Assembly (NCBI RefSeq): GCF_010078385.1 | Contig: NZ_SIJC01000003.1 | Coordinates: 1 to 64,000 of the forward strand | DNA: 64,000 nucleotides | Direction: 5' to 3' | Origin: Chengkuizengella sediminis | GTDB taxonomy: Bacteria > Bacillota > Bacilli > Paenibacillales > KCTC-33759 | Part shown: positions 52,160-61,275 of the stretch, one piece after another | Position numbering within the stretch: the first letter of the stretch is position 1 | Layout: each line of letters begins with the position of its first letter | The notes under the pieces: model-generated | What the model was told of the DNA's origin: nothing | Database searches by the model: none | Seen by the model: only the letters and a program-made list of their open reading frames with translations | Translations under genes and position numbers: made by a program

Positions 52160-53326
52160 ATGAAGATTACAGGCGATCAAAATTTAATTAAAAAAATAAA
52201 TAAATCCATCGTCTTAGATGAGATAAAAAATCATAAAATGATATCTCGAGCTGAGATTTCTGAAAAAACAGGATTAAATAAAGGTACTGTTTCAGCGCTC
52301 GTTAATGAATTGATAGAAAGCGATTTCGCCTATGAAGCAGGACCTGGAAAATCCAGCGGTGGCAGAAAACCTGTGATGTTACTATTTAATAATCAAGCAG
52401 GTTATGCCATCGGGGTTGACCTAGGTGTGAATTATATATTATCTATGGTTACGGATTTATCTGGAAACATTATTCTGAAACAAAAACACTCTATTCAAGC
52501 ACTTTCAACGAATGCCGTTTTATCTACATTGGTTGAAAGTATTCGTGATCTAATTCAAAAAACACCTAAAAGTCCATATGGAATTATCGGAATTGGCATT
52601 GGTGTTCCCGGTATAGTAAATGATCAAGGGACCATCCTACACGCTCCGAATTTAGGATGGAAAGATGTACAACTTAAACAAGTTTTATTTGAAAAATTTA
52701 AGATCCCCATCGTCATCGATAACGAAGCCAATGCAGGTGCATTAGGAGAAAAAGAGTATGGGAAAGGTAAAAACATAGAAAACTTAATTTATATTAGTGC
52801 TGGGATCGGCATAGGAACTGGGATGATATTGAAGAACGAGATCTATCGTGGTTTCTCAGGTTATGCAGGAGAATTAGGTCATATGACAATTGAAGCGGGC
52901 GGTGAACAATGCAGCTGTGGGAACACGGGCTGTTGGGAATTATATGCTTCAGAAAAAGCTTTATTAAATCAAAACCAATCCTTATCTCAAGATGAGCATA
53001 AACTTCAACAATATGTACAGCTAGCTACTCAAGATGACCACTTAGTGATTGGAAAATTCAATAAAGTAGGTACTTATTTAGGCATCGGTATTTCTAACAT
53101 TATAAACATTTTCAACCCAGAGTTAATCATTGTTGGAGGTCGGTTAAGTACTGCTGAGCCATGGATGAAGGATACTATACTATCCACGGTAGAGAAAAGA
53201 GCGTTAACCTACCATTTGCAAAACACAGAAGTCATCTTTTCAGATCTTGGGACAAAATCTGCAGCGTTAGGGGCCGCTTCCTTAGCAATTTCTAGTTTCT
53301 TTGCAGATCATGAGGAACTTATTTAA
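52160..53326 (+). CDS. xylR: ROK-family xylose repressor
   Basis: This 388-residue protein starts at ATG 52160 after GAGGTG; an in-frame start 60 bases upstream has no ribosome binding site. It has an N-terminal winged helix-turn-helix (residues about 15-60: MISRAEISEKTGLNKGTVSA) and a ROK kinase-like domain. The ROK domain has GVDLGVNYILSMVTDLSG, GIGVPGIVNDQG, ELGHMTIEAGGEQCSCGNTG with the zinc cysteines, and PELIIVGGRLS. Such regulators release DNA on binding xylose. It is divergently transcribed from xylA. Confidence 0.93.
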   Translation: MKITGDQNLIKKINKSIVLDEIKNHKMISRAEISEKTGLNKGTVSALVNELIESDFAYEAGPGKSSGGRKPVMLLFNNQAGYAIGVDLGVNYILSMVTDLSGNIILKQKHSIQALSTNAVLSTLVESIRDLIQKTPKSPYGIIGIGIGVPGIVNDQGTILHAPNLGWKDVQLKQVLFEKFKIPIVIDNEANAGALGEKEYGKGKNIENLIYISAGIGIGTGMILKNEIYRGFSGYAGELGHMTIEAGGEQCSCGNTGCWELYASEKALLNQNQSLSQDEHKLQQYVQLATQDDHLVIGKFNKVGTYLGIGISNIINIFNPELIIVGGRLSTAEPWMKDTILSTVEKRALTYHLQNTEVIFSDLGTKSAALGAASLAISSFFADHEELI

Positions 53327-53350
53327 TCCAATTTAATACTTGCGTTCCAT

Positions 53351-53393
53351 ATGAAACAACCTCATTAACTTCTTCAGTTGATGAGGTTTGTTT
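53351..53393 (+). terminator. Terminator of xylR
   Basis: AAACAACCTCAT pairs with ATGAGGTTTGTTT with extra pairing near the loop (AACT/AGTT), followed by TATC. Confidence 0.65.
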
Positions 53394-53572
53394 TATCTAT
53401 TAAATAATATCATATTAAACGGCTAGCTTAAGATGGATTGTATGAATAAAATCAATACTTAATATAAAGAATATTCATTTTATTAATCATAAATTATCTA
53501 GTATTATTTTAGCAAAGAGAGACGTGTAATTAACACATATCCACAATTATTACTTATTTAGGAGGTAACATT

Positions 53573-53881
53573 ATGAATAACAAAATGTCTAGAAAACTAT
53601 TGATCGCTTTATTAACTTTTACTATGGTTTTTTCTTCTGTTAGTCCAGTATTTGCCCATGAATCAGATCTTGATGATGAAACACATAACCTCTTGCATCT
53701 ATTTGAACCAAATATCCCATCTCCAAGCTTTCCTTATTGCGGGCAAGAGCCACCCGGTTATGATGGACCTTGCGAATGGTTTGTATCACCTTTTCCAATA
53801 CCATTCCCCCCTTTACCACAACCACCTTCACCCATAATTCCAATACCATCCCCAGAACCACCCTTGCCTCTACCTTTCTAA
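53573..53881 (+). CDS. Small secreted proline-rich protein
   Basis: This 102-residue protein follows TTAGGAGGTAAC with ATG 53573. It has a signal peptide (residues 1-28, SPVFAHES). The mature 74 residues contain an acidic start (DLDDETHNLLHLFEPN), a segment with two cysteines (YCGQEPPGYDGPCEWF) likely to form a disulfide, and a proline-rich tail dominated by PxP and PP turns to the end. There are no enzymatic motifs. Possible roles are a wall-associated extended protein or a secreted peptide precursor, but no maturation gene lies beside it. A terminator follows. Confidence 0.6.
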   Translation: MNNKMSRKLLIALLTFTMVFSSVSPVFAHESDLDDETHNLLHLFEPNIPSPSFPYCGQEPPGYDGPCEWFVSPFPIPFPPLPQPPSPIIPIPSPEPPLPLPF

Positions 53882-53888
53882 CCTATGA

Positions 53889-53920
53889 CAAGGATAGACA
53901 CCTGTAGGGGTGTCTATTTT
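53889..53920 (+). terminator. Rho-independent terminator
   Basis: GATAGACACC pairs with GGGTGTCTATTTTC around a short loop, directly after the proline-rich protein gene. Confidence 0.7.
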
Positions 53921-54087
53921 CACTTATTCTAAAAGGACGAAATTTTTAGTATTTAATACAGTAAGTAATCATTGTTTGAATTATCAGAATTATGAAGTAT
54001 AATATTTTAAAAGAATTTAGAATCTGCTCTGCTTCAATTGAGATAGATGATAGAATACGTTCCATTACTTTTTGGGGGTAGGACAAC

Positions 54088-54957
54088 ATGACATATTTGC
54101 AACTTGAAATCTTTATTAAAGTTGTTGAATTAGGAACATTTACACAGGCTGCAAAAGCTCTTCACTTAACACAGTCAAATATAAGCCATGCGATTGCAGG
54201 ACTGGAGAAGGAATTAGGGTTTACTTTATTGACGAGAGGACGAAATGGGGTTTATTTAACAGATATAGGAAAGCGGTTACTCCCCCATATCCAAGAGAGC
54301 CTTTATCATCTGGAATGTGTAAAACAAGAAGCAGCAGACATAAAAGGCTTGAAAATTGGGTCGTTGAAAATAGGATGTTTTCCTAGTTGTCCTACTAATT
54401 TACCTCCTAAGATTATAGGTGCCTTTCATAATTTATATCCAGGAATAGAGTTGGACATACAACAAGGGTCGTGTGAAGAAATCAAACATTGGCTAGTCTC
54501 AGGAACAATTGATACGGGTTTTATCACCCTTCCCAATAAAAATTTTGATACTGTTCCTCTAATAACAGATCATTTTAGTGCTATGTTTCCAATTCATCAC
54601 CCATTAACTGCAGAAGCGGCCGTTTGTGCTGAGCAGCTCAGTTTTGAACCCATTATTATGCCAAGAGGAGGATGTGAAATTTACATCAAAGATTTCTTTA
54701 GTACCAGTGGTAAAGTCCCAAATATCAAGTTTGAAATTTGGGATATCAACACGATTATTTCTATGGTTCAAGAGGGAGTGGGGATTACGATTTTGCCAGA
54801 AATGGCTTTACCAAAAAACTTAACAGGAGTCCATGTTATTCCACTGAGCCCACGAATGCAACTCCAAATTGGTTTAGCAGTACGATCCTTTAAACACATG
54901 TCTCCTGCTGTTAAAGTTTTTATCGAGGAGGCAATGAAAGCTAAAGTTGTTAAATAA
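54088..54957 (+). CDS. LysR-family transcriptional regulator
   Basis: This 289-residue protein has the LysR helix-turn-helix at residues 1-60 (LEIFIKVVELGTFTQAAKAL, then SQSNISHAIAGLEKELG-type text reading TQSNISHAIAGLEKELGF). A periplasmic-binding-protein-like effector domain follows (about 88-285: IGSLKIGCFPSCPTNLPPKI, MVQEGVGITILPEMALPK). The ribosome binding site GGGGGTAGG precedes ATG 54088. The neighbouring genes are on the opposite strand and convergent, so the target cannot be inferred from position. The C-terminus overlaps the convergent membrane gene by 8 bp. Confidence 0.9.
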   Translation: MTYLQLEIFIKVVELGTFTQAAKALHLTQSNISHAIAGLEKELGFTLLTRGRNGVYLTDIGKRLLPHIQESLYHLECVKQEAADIKGLKIGSLKIGCFPSCPTNLPPKIIGAFHNLYPGIELDIQQGSCEEIKHWLVSGTIDTGFITLPNKNFDTVPLITDHFSAMFPIHHPLTAEAAVCAEQLSFEPIIMPRGGCEIYIKDFFSTSGKVPNIKFEIWDINTIISMVQEGVGITILPEMALPKNLTGVHVIPLSPRMQLQIGLAVRSFKHMSPAVKVFIEEAMKAKVVK

Positions 54958-55317
54958 CAATTTTAATATTTCTATATTTTCGCAACAAGATTAATAGAGT
55001 AATTTCCAGAATGATGCCAATAATAGATGCCACGAAGACATATGTGAATAATAAGTCTCTTGTCATATTCATCATAAATGTTTGTAAAAGGATCAATATT
55101 AGAGTCAATGATACATAAAACTTAAAAGTATTAGCAGTTCTTCTAATTAATGTTTTTTCACCCCACTTACTTACAATGTCCATCATCAACTGAAAAATAA
55201 AATAAACTAAAATTAAGTTTAAGAGCTCTAGAAACGTGTAATAGATAGACCATTCAAATAGAATCGGAACTTGACCTGAAGTATTAATCAGAACATTTTG
55301 TTAAAAGCTTGACTCAT
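54950..55317 (-). pseudogene. Frameshifted small membrane protein gene
   Basis: ATG 55317 overlaps the stop of the preceding gene (ATGA), typical of coupled translation. That frame reads MSQAFNKMF and stops at TGA (55290-55288). The adjacent frame continues at once with LINTSGQVPILFEWSIYYTF, LELLNLILVYFIFQLM and on to the stop at 54950. One missing base, probably a T near 55290, explains the break. The restored protein would have about 122 residues and three transmembrane segments. A shorter product from TTG 55189 (79 residues) has no good ribosome binding site. The family is unknown. Confidence 0.6.
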
Positions 55318-56261
55318 TCTGAATCCGCTCCTTGCTTTGCTTCTATAATTTCATTAATATTCTTTTGACTTAAATGGGGAGAATCGTTAATAAGTGCACG
55401 CTCTACAAAGGGTTTCCCATTTTCTTTAACACCTTCAATACGAATTCCGAAGCGAAAATAGCTTGTATGATTTGGATTGAATGCCATTTGCAATTGCAAC
55501 CAATCTCCCTCCTTTATTTTAATAGGAAATAATTGCTCTTCAGTAGATACACCTTCTAATTCATTCCAATCTTTTTTTCTATCATCAAACCAAGCAGGAG
55601 TATCTCCTCCTGATTTGATAGCTTCTAATTGCTTCAATTTTTCTTGATTTAGATCTACTTTAATTTCTACTTCATCTTTCAGTTGTTCTTCAAAAGGAAC
55701 AGTGATGTTGCTTATGTTCAACGACTGTAGTGCGGTCAAAATTTTAAATTCTCGATGCTGGTTGCTACTTCCAGCAACTTGGGTTTTTACTATACTGATT
55801 TCTGATTGTCTTGTGTAAATATTTACTTTACCAATCTCCGCATTGAGATCTGGATGATCATAAAAGGATACGATCATGTTTTCAAACGACCATATATCTT
55901 CTAAATTTTCAAAAGATGATATAGAGCTATAAGGTATGGAGAAAGTTACAGACTTTAAGTAATGATGTATAAACTCTTCTTCATAGTGTTGTGTATTGTT
56001 AGACCACATTGAAAAACCATCATATGAAACTGGATATACTTCAATACCGTTAATCAAAGCATTTTTGATTCTAAAAGTATCTTTTTTATTGGTTAAATAA
56101 TAAAATGTTAGGTCGATATCATTGTCATTATAATTCTCAAAATCATAATAGTGATCTAAAAAAATAGGTTCTGTAAGTTGTTCTGATTGAAAAAATAAAT
56201 AATTACCTAAGAAACTTAAAATACAAATCGTAATACCTAGCCAAAAAATACTCTTTTTCAA
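55314..56261 (-). CDS. Membrane-anchored hypothetical protein
   Basis: This 315-residue protein has an N-terminal anchor (residues about 5-24, IFWLGITICILSFLGNYLFF) and a large extracytoplasmic beta-rich domain with many aromatic and acidic residues. A helical segment (EVEIKVDLNQEKLKQLEAIK, about 195-215) follows, then a C-terminal portion with YFRFGIRIEGVKENGKPF. There are no catalytic motifs that I recognise. It forms a coupled pair with the frameshifted membrane gene. The two may make a membrane complex of unknown purpose, impaired if the frameshift is real. Confidence 0.55.
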   Translation of the reverse strand: MKKSIFWLGITICILSFLGNYLFFQSEQLTEPIFLDHYYDFENYNDNDIDLTFYYLTNKKDTFRIKNALINGIEVYPVSYDGFSMWSNNTQHYEEEFIHHYLKSVTFSIPYSSISSFENLEDIWSFENMIVSFYDHPDLNAEIGKVNIYTRQSEISIVKTQVAGSSNQHREFKILTALQSLNISNITVPFEEQLKDEVEIKVDLNQEKLKQLEAIKSGGDTPAWFDDRKKDWNELEGVSTEEQLFPIKIKEGDWLQLQMAFNPNHTSYFRFGIRIEGVKENGKPFVERALINDSPHLSQKNINEIIEAKQGADSE

Positions 56262-56500
56262 ATTCGTTCCCCCACTAAACCAGTTATATTTTTAATATTC
56301 TATTTGTTTGTAAAATCATTCGTATTTTTTTATCTAGTATATTAATACTTCTCACTACAAATAATGTTTCTAATTATAAAGAACATTCTCAGATAAACGA
56401 GTCTACGTAGTTACCATCATGGATGATCCTTGATGGCTTAAATCAAACTATTAATTAAATAACATAATATATTTTTTCTTATATAGGGTAGCTCCTTACT

Positions 56501-57427
56501 CTAAAATTCCAGAAGTGTAACATCCCATAACAATACATTTGAATCATTGAACGTTATATTAAGCTCATTTGCATTCTCTAACCCAATTGTAAAATAGCCT
56601 GGAGGTGACGGAGATGTATCTTTATCATCAGTAAAGGATTGATTCATCCTTTCTTCCCCATCAACAGAAATAACTACATTTCCATGATAGTTACTAACAT
56701 CGTCAGGGATGCCAACAAAACCAGTAAGTTGTGCATACTTACCATCTAGTTGATATGTATACTGATTGTAATTTTCACCTTTACTACTATACACATTTAA
56801 TTTAGGATTTATATTTTCTTCTGCAACTTCAAAGCTAGGGAGATTATTGTCATCAGGTAAATTGCCTTGATTTTCATTTAATTTGTGTAGTGCTATAACG
56901 CTTGGTGATGGGTTAAATACATCTGCAATAACCAGTACCCCAATGGATAAGATAACTATTGTTATACCTGTGATAACAACGTTTTTTAAAATGTTGTTTG
57001 AACGAATCCCAATTTTATAAGCAAAAAAACCTACAGTAGCCCCAAGTGTATTTACAATCACATCGTTTATATCAAAACTTCCAAGAAAAGTTAACGTTTG
57101 TAAGGTTTCCAGTATAAGAATAGAAAAGCAAAATAATACGATAAATTGAATAAAGTTAAAACGAAAGAGCAATGGAATTAATATTCCAAAAGGGATGAAA
57201 ACAGCAAAATTACCAAAATCGAAAAGCCATAATGTAAAGTTAAAAGTCTCTTGGGGAAGTCCGAAATAAGGAAGTTGCAAAGGAATTCCAGTAGGAATTA
57301 GATTAAAAATATATTCCTGTCTTCCATCTACCGTAGATCTTCCAAATCCAAAAAACATAAAGAAGATGATTAAAGATGTATAGGTTACTAATAGTGTCAG
57401 GATAATGATTCGATGTTTTTTTTGAAT
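56501..57427 (-). CDS. VanZ-family membrane protein with probable ATT start
   Basis: The first ATG is at 57358, but that would cut the first transmembrane segment. The frame is open upstream, and AAGGAAG (57441-57435) lies 7 bases before an in-frame ATT at 57427, giving (M)QKKHRIIILTLLVTYTSLII, then FFMFFGFGRS, a normal VanZ N-terminus, and 308 residues. The VanZ core has LFDFGNFAVFIPFGILIPLL, LETLQTLTFLGSFDINDVIV and NTLGATVGFFAYKIG. The C-terminal 120 residues are an extracytoplasmic beta domain. VanZ proteins are linked with teicoplanin resistance and lipid or cell-envelope modification. Alternatively, the start ATG has mutated to ATT and the protein is no longer made properly. Confidence 0.7.
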   Translation of the reverse strand: MQKKHRIIILTLLVTYTSLIIFFMFFGFGRSTVDGRQEYIFNLIPTGIPLQLPYFGLPQETFNFTLWLFDFGNFAVFIPFGILIPLLFRFNFIQFIVLFCFSILILETLQTLTFLGSFDINDVIVNTLGATVGFFAYKIGIRSNNILKNVVITGITIVILSIGVLVIADVFNPSPSVIALHKLNENQGNLPDDNNLPSFEVAEENINPKLNVYSSKGENYNQYTYQLDGKYAQLTGFVGIPDDVSNYHGNVVISVDGEERMNQSFTDDKDTSPSPPGYFTIGLENANELNITFNDSNVLLWDVTLLEF

Positions 57428-57524
57428 AATAAAACTTCCTTTCTTAGATGCTGATTCCTATTTTGCATTATTCCCACTTTACTACATTTAATATAATTGA
57501 AAAACGTAGTAATTAACAATAATA

Positions 57525-57560
57525 ATGAAAGCCATCATGTTTTACCATGATGGCTTTCAT
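57525..57560. terminator. Terminator of the leucine catabolic operon
   Basis: ATGAAAGCCATCATG pairs exactly with CATGATGGCTTTCAT around a 6-base loop, with T/A-rich flanks. It lies 59 bp after the carboxylase beta-subunit gene. Confidence 0.75.
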
Positions 57561-57618
57561 TTAAACTATGAATCAAAAATTAGTTATTAGATATACAAAT
57601 CCTTATAATTTCATTTTC

Positions 57619-59148
57619 TTACACAGGATACACCGGATGTTTACGATTTGTGAACACCATATATTTTGACATATAGGTTTCAAACCGATTTATTAACTCG
57701 CCACGTAATAAATTTGCAGGAACAATACCATCTATTATCATTTCCGATGCTAATCTATATATATCTATATCTTCACGATATTCTTCGCGCTTTTTCTCTA
57801 TAAAAGCAGCTCTTTCTTCCTCAGGTAATTCAGCTATTTTGTTTGCATATACGGCATTCACAGCTGCCTCAGGTCCCATTACAGCAATTTGAGCAGTTGG
57901 AAGTGCAAGGCAACAATCTGGTTCAAAAGATGGTCCTGCCATTGCATATAAACCAGCTCCATACGCTTTTCTAACAATGATCGATATCTTTGGAACAGTT
58001 GCTTCAGACATTGCAGCAATCAATTTGGCACCATGTCGAATAATCCCTGCTCTTTCAACTTTTGTACCGATCATAAATCCTGGTACATCTGCTAAAAATA
58101 AAAGTGGTATATTAAAAGCATCAGCTAATGTAATAAATTTTGCTGCTTTATCGGAAGAGTCATGAAAAAGAACCCCACCTTTTACACTCGGTTGATTTGC
58201 GATGATTGCAATGGATTGTCCATTCATTCGTGCAAACCCAGTGATTAATTCAGAAGCAAATAACTTTTTAATTTCAAAGAAACTGTCCTCATCAATAATT
58301 CTATTAATTAAGTCATACATATTAAACGGGACATTCTGGTTTTTAGGTATGATCTCTTCAAGTGTTTTTTCAAACTGTTTTGGCGAAATCGCCTCTTTCA
58401 CTGATGGCTTTTCTGAATAATTTGCAGGAAAGTATGTAATATAATCCCTCGTTAAACTGATTGCTTCTTCTTCTGAACTAGCAAGTATATCTCCAACACC
58501 AGAGACAGAGCAGTGCATTCTAGCTCCACCCATTTCTTCTAATGTTGTTTTTTCACCGATCACCATCTCTGCCATTCTAGGAGATCCTAGATACATTGAA
58601 GCATTACCTTCTACCATGATGACGATGTCACAAAAAGCTGGAATATACGCACCACCAGCTGCTGACGGACCAAACATGATACAGATTTGTGGAATCTTCC
58701 CTGATAATTTTACTTGATTATAGAAAATCCTCCCTGCACCACGACGTCCTGGAAACATTTCCACCTGATCTGTAATTCTTGCACCTGCTGAATCCACCAA
58801 ATAGATAAGTGGTACATTTAGTTTTTCTGCTGTTTCTTGTATTCTTAGTATCTTCTCTACCGTTCTAGCACCCCATGAACCGGCTTTGACAGTGGAATCA
58901 TTAGCCATAACACAAACGACTTGACCATGAATTTTTCCTACCGCAGTGACAACTCCGTCAGCTGGCAAATCATCTGCCATATTATTGGCAAATAAAGCAT
59001 CTTCTAGCTCAACACCATCATCAAATAATAACTCTAAACGGTGACGAACAAATAGTTTCCCTTGTTTAGCATTTTTTTCATGATATTTACTCGCTCCACC
59101 TTTTTGTATTTGTTCAACTCGTTCTTGTAATTTCTTTTCTAATGACAT
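57619..59148 (-). CDS. yngE: Acyl-CoA carboxylase carboxyltransferase subunit (methylcrotonyl-CoA carboxylase beta)
   Basis: This 509-residue protein has two crotonase-like carboxyltransferase domains. The first (about 20-260) has RLELLFDDGVELEDALFANN, VLSVEDSAGARI-type text (VDSAGARITDQVEMFPGRRG) and MFGPSAAGGAYIPAFCDIVI. The second (about 270-500) has GVLFHDSSDKAAKFITLADA, LADVPGFMIGTKVERAGIIR and RKAYGAGLYAMAGPSFEPD. As last gene of a leucine pathway operon in the yng order, it most likely carboxylates 3-methylcrotonyl-CoA together with the biotin carboxylase and biotin carrier genes upstream. A propionyl-CoA substrate cannot be excluded by sequence alone. Confidence 0.9.
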   Translation of the reverse strand: MSLEKKLQERVEQIQKGGASKYHEKNAKQGKLFVRHRLELLFDDGVELEDALFANNMADDLPADGVVTAVGKIHGQVVCVMANDSTVKAGSWGARTVEKILRIQETAEKLNVPLIYLVDSAGARITDQVEMFPGRRGAGRIFYNQVKLSGKIPQICIMFGPSAAGGAYIPAFCDIVIMVEGNASMYLGSPRMAEMVIGEKTTLEEMGGARMHCSVSGVGDILASSEEEAISLTRDYITYFPANYSEKPSVKEAISPKQFEKTLEEIIPKNQNVPFNMYDLINRIIDEDSFFEIKKLFASELITGFARMNGQSIAIIANQPSVKGGVLFHDSSDKAAKFITLADAFNIPLLFLADVPGFMIGTKVERAGIIRHGAKLIAAMSEATVPKISIIVRKAYGAGLYAMAGPSFEPDCCLALPTAQIAVMGPEAAVNAVYANKIAELPEEERAAFIEKKREEYREDIDIYRLASEMIIDGIVPANLLRGELINRFETYMSKYMVFTNRKHPVYPV

Positions 59149-59249
59149 TTCCCTACCTCCTTATGTGTCCCTTTCTTTTTCAAAGATTAATAAATTTGTA
59201 AATGAGTCTCCATCTGATTTCCCAATGTTTAAGGATTACTTAAACGAGT

Positions 59250-60032
59250 TCACTCACCTTTATATATTGGCTTTCTCTTTTCCTTAAATGCCTGAAGACC
59301 TTCTAATCTGTCTTTTGTAGGAATCGTAATTTCATAAGCGTTCTGCTCAATTGCTAGAGCTGTATTCAAATCAACATCGTAACCCTTATCAATTGCTATT
59401 TTAGCTTGAGATAGGGCTATGGGTGCATTTTTTACAATCTCTTTCGCTACTTCATATGCTTTATCCATTAAATTCTCTGGCGGTACTACATACTCTACTA
59501 AACCTATCTTCTTTGCTTCTATTGAATCCACTTTTCTAGCCGTAAAAATAAGCTCTTTTGCTCGCCCTTTTCCGATCAATCGAGGTAAGCGCTGTGTTCC
59601 ACCTGCTCCTGGAATGATTCCTAGTGAGGTTTCTGTTAATCCGAATTTTGCATTCTCTGATGCTATTCGAATATCACATGCTAAGGCTAATTCGGTACCT
59701 CCTCCAAGAGCCATGCCATTAACAGCAGCAATAACAGGTTGAGGTAACTCTTCTAAATCATTAATATTTTTTCTAATCAAGGATACAGTCTTACGAACTT
59801 GTACAGCATCCATAGTTGCACGTTCTTTAAGATCAGCACCAGCACAAAACACCTTTTCACCTGCACCCGTTATAATGACACATCGAACAGATCGATCATA
59901 TTTTATATCCATAATGACTTCTTGAAGTTCATTTAACATCTGAAGAGACAATGCATTTGCTGCTTCTTGGCGATTTAAACTAATATTTGCTATCCCCTCT
60001 TCAGATATTGAGATACCTACTTGTCTATCCAT
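59250..60032 (-). CDS. yngF: Enoyl-CoA hydratase family, probable methylglutaconyl-CoA hydratase
   Basis: This 260-residue crotonase-fold enzyme starts at ATG 60032 after AGGAGGA; the TTG at 60050 lies inside the ribosome binding site. The oxyanion-hole motifs are EKVFCAGADLKERATM and AAVNGMALGGGTELALACDI. The catalytic glutamate region is GLTETSLGIIPGAGGTQRLP, and the family closing is EGLQAFKEKRKPIYKG. In the leucine pathway it hydrates 3-methylglutaconyl-CoA to HMG-CoA, which the neighbouring lyase then cleaves. Confidence 0.88.
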   Translation of the reverse strand: MDRQVGISISEEGIANISLNRQEAANALSLQMLNELQEVIMDIKYDRSVRCVIITGAGEKVFCAGADLKERATMDAVQVRKTVSLIRKNINDLEELPQPVIAAVNGMALGGGTELALACDIRIASENAKFGLTETSLGIIPGAGGTQRLPRLIGKGRAKELIFTARKVDSIEAKKIGLVEYVVPPENLMDKAYEVAKEIVKNAPIALSQAKIAIDKGYDVDLNTALAIEQNAYEITIPTKDRLEGLQAFKEKRKPIYKGE

Positions 60033-60060
60033 GTATATCCTCCTGGTCAATCTCTAATTT

Positions 60061-60963
60061 TCATTTTGCCAATCTTGCTTGTAGATTATGGCTTGGTAAC
60101 ATGCGATCAAGTTTTTCTTGAATAAATTTAGCAGCTAAAAAGAGTTTTTCTTGATCCACCCCAGTTTTAATATCCATTCCATCAAGCATATAAACTAAAT
60201 CATCAGTAGCTAAATTTCCTGATGCACCTGGAGCATAAGGACACCCTCCAAGTCCACCAACTGCACCATCATAGTTTGTTATCCCCATTTCTAAAGAAGC
60301 TAGAATATTAGACAAAGCCGTTCCACGTGTATCGTGAAAATGCATTGCTAATTTTTCTGCAGGGAAACGTTTAAGTAACAATTCTAAGAGATCCTGAACT
60401 TGTTTAGGATTAGCCACACCAATTGTATCACCAAGAGAGAGTTCACTAATTCCCATATCAAATAAAGTCTCTGAAACTCTCAAGACTGAGTCAATATCTA
60501 CCCTACCCTCGTACGGGCATCCAAATACTGTAGAAACATAACCTCTGACCGTTTTTCTAGCAGAAAGTGAATCTTGTACGACCTCTCTTAAAACAGGAAA
60601 CGTATCTTGGATAGATTTATTAATGTTTTTTTGATTATGGGTCTCACTTGCTGACATAAAGATAGCTACTTCATCAATGTTTGCTTCTAATGCACGCTCA
60701 AGTCCTTTTTGATTCGGAACAAGTGCGGCATAAGTAACTCCTTCAACACGATGAATGCCCTTAGCTACTTCTAAAGCATCTGCTAGAGCAGGAATCCATT
60801 TTGGATTAACAAAAGAACTAATTTCTATATACTTAAGCCCTGATAAAGATAATTGATTTATCCAGTTGATTTTATCTTCTGTTGATATAAACGCCTTTTC
60901 ATTTTGTAATCCATCACGAGGTCCAACTTCTTTTATTGTAACCTTTTCCGGCCATTTCACCAT
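60061..60963 (-). CDS. yngG: Hydroxymethylglutaryl-CoA lyase
   Basis: This 300-residue HMGL-like barrel enzyme follows TAGGAGGC with ATG 60963. Motifs are VTIKEVGPRDGLQNEKAFIS with the metal and catalytic residues, ALVPNQKGLERALEA, LSLGDTIGVANP, AMHFHDTRGTALSNILASLE with the metal histidines, and VGGLGGCPYAPGASGNLATD with the catalytic cysteine loop. It cleaves HMG-CoA to acetoacetate and acetyl-CoA, the last step of leucine degradation. Confidence 0.93.
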   Translation of the reverse strand: MVKWPEKVTIKEVGPRDGLQNEKAFISTEDKINWINQLSLSGLKYIEISSFVNPKWIPALADALEVAKGIHRVEGVTYAALVPNQKGLERALEANIDEVAIFMSASETHNQKNINKSIQDTFPVLREVVQDSLSARKTVRGYVSTVFGCPYEGRVDIDSVLRVSETLFDMGISELSLGDTIGVANPKQVQDLLELLLKRFPAEKLAMHFHDTRGTALSNILASLEMGITNYDGAVGGLGGCPYAPGASGNLATDDLVYMLDGMDIKTGVDQEKLFLAAKFIQEKLDRMLPSHNLQARLAK

Positions 60964-61022
60964 TCTAGCCTCCTAACCTCATAAATACCCGTTCAAAAAG
61001 TTCAGTTTTCAGCACAAAATGA

Positions 61023-61235
61023 CTATTCTAATTCTACTAAAACATCACCCTCATTAACAAAGTCACCTTCATTGACTTTAATTTCCTTAACTACTCCACT
61101 TGATTCAGCTGCTAATGAGATTTCCATTTTCATAGATTCTAAGATGACTAAATCCTGTCCCTTTTCTACTTTGTCTCCTTGTTTAACAACTATTTTCCAT
61201 ACACTTCCTGCCATATTTGATATAAGTTTGCTCAT
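61023..61235 (-). CDS. yngHB: Biotin carboxyl carrier protein (biotin/lipoyl attachment)
   Basis: This 70-residue single-domain protein starts at ATG 61235 after AAGGGG; the frame is open to 61325 but that part overlaps the biotin carboxylase gene and has no ribosome binding site. The biotinylation motif is ESMKMEI with the lysine near residue 35, in a barrel starting AGSVWKIVVKQGDKVEKGQD and ending VKEIKVNEGDFVNEGDVLVE. It carries carboxybiotin between the carboxylase and carboxyltransferase subunits encoded on either side. Free-standing carriers of this length occur in the yng operon. Confidence 0.92.
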   Translation of the reverse strand: MSKLISNMAGSVWKIVVKQGDKVEKGQDLVILESMKMEISLAAESSGVVKEIKVNEGDFVNEGDVLVELE

Positions 61236-61275
61236 TTTAATTCCCCTTATTATATTTTGATTAATATTTTGAACT

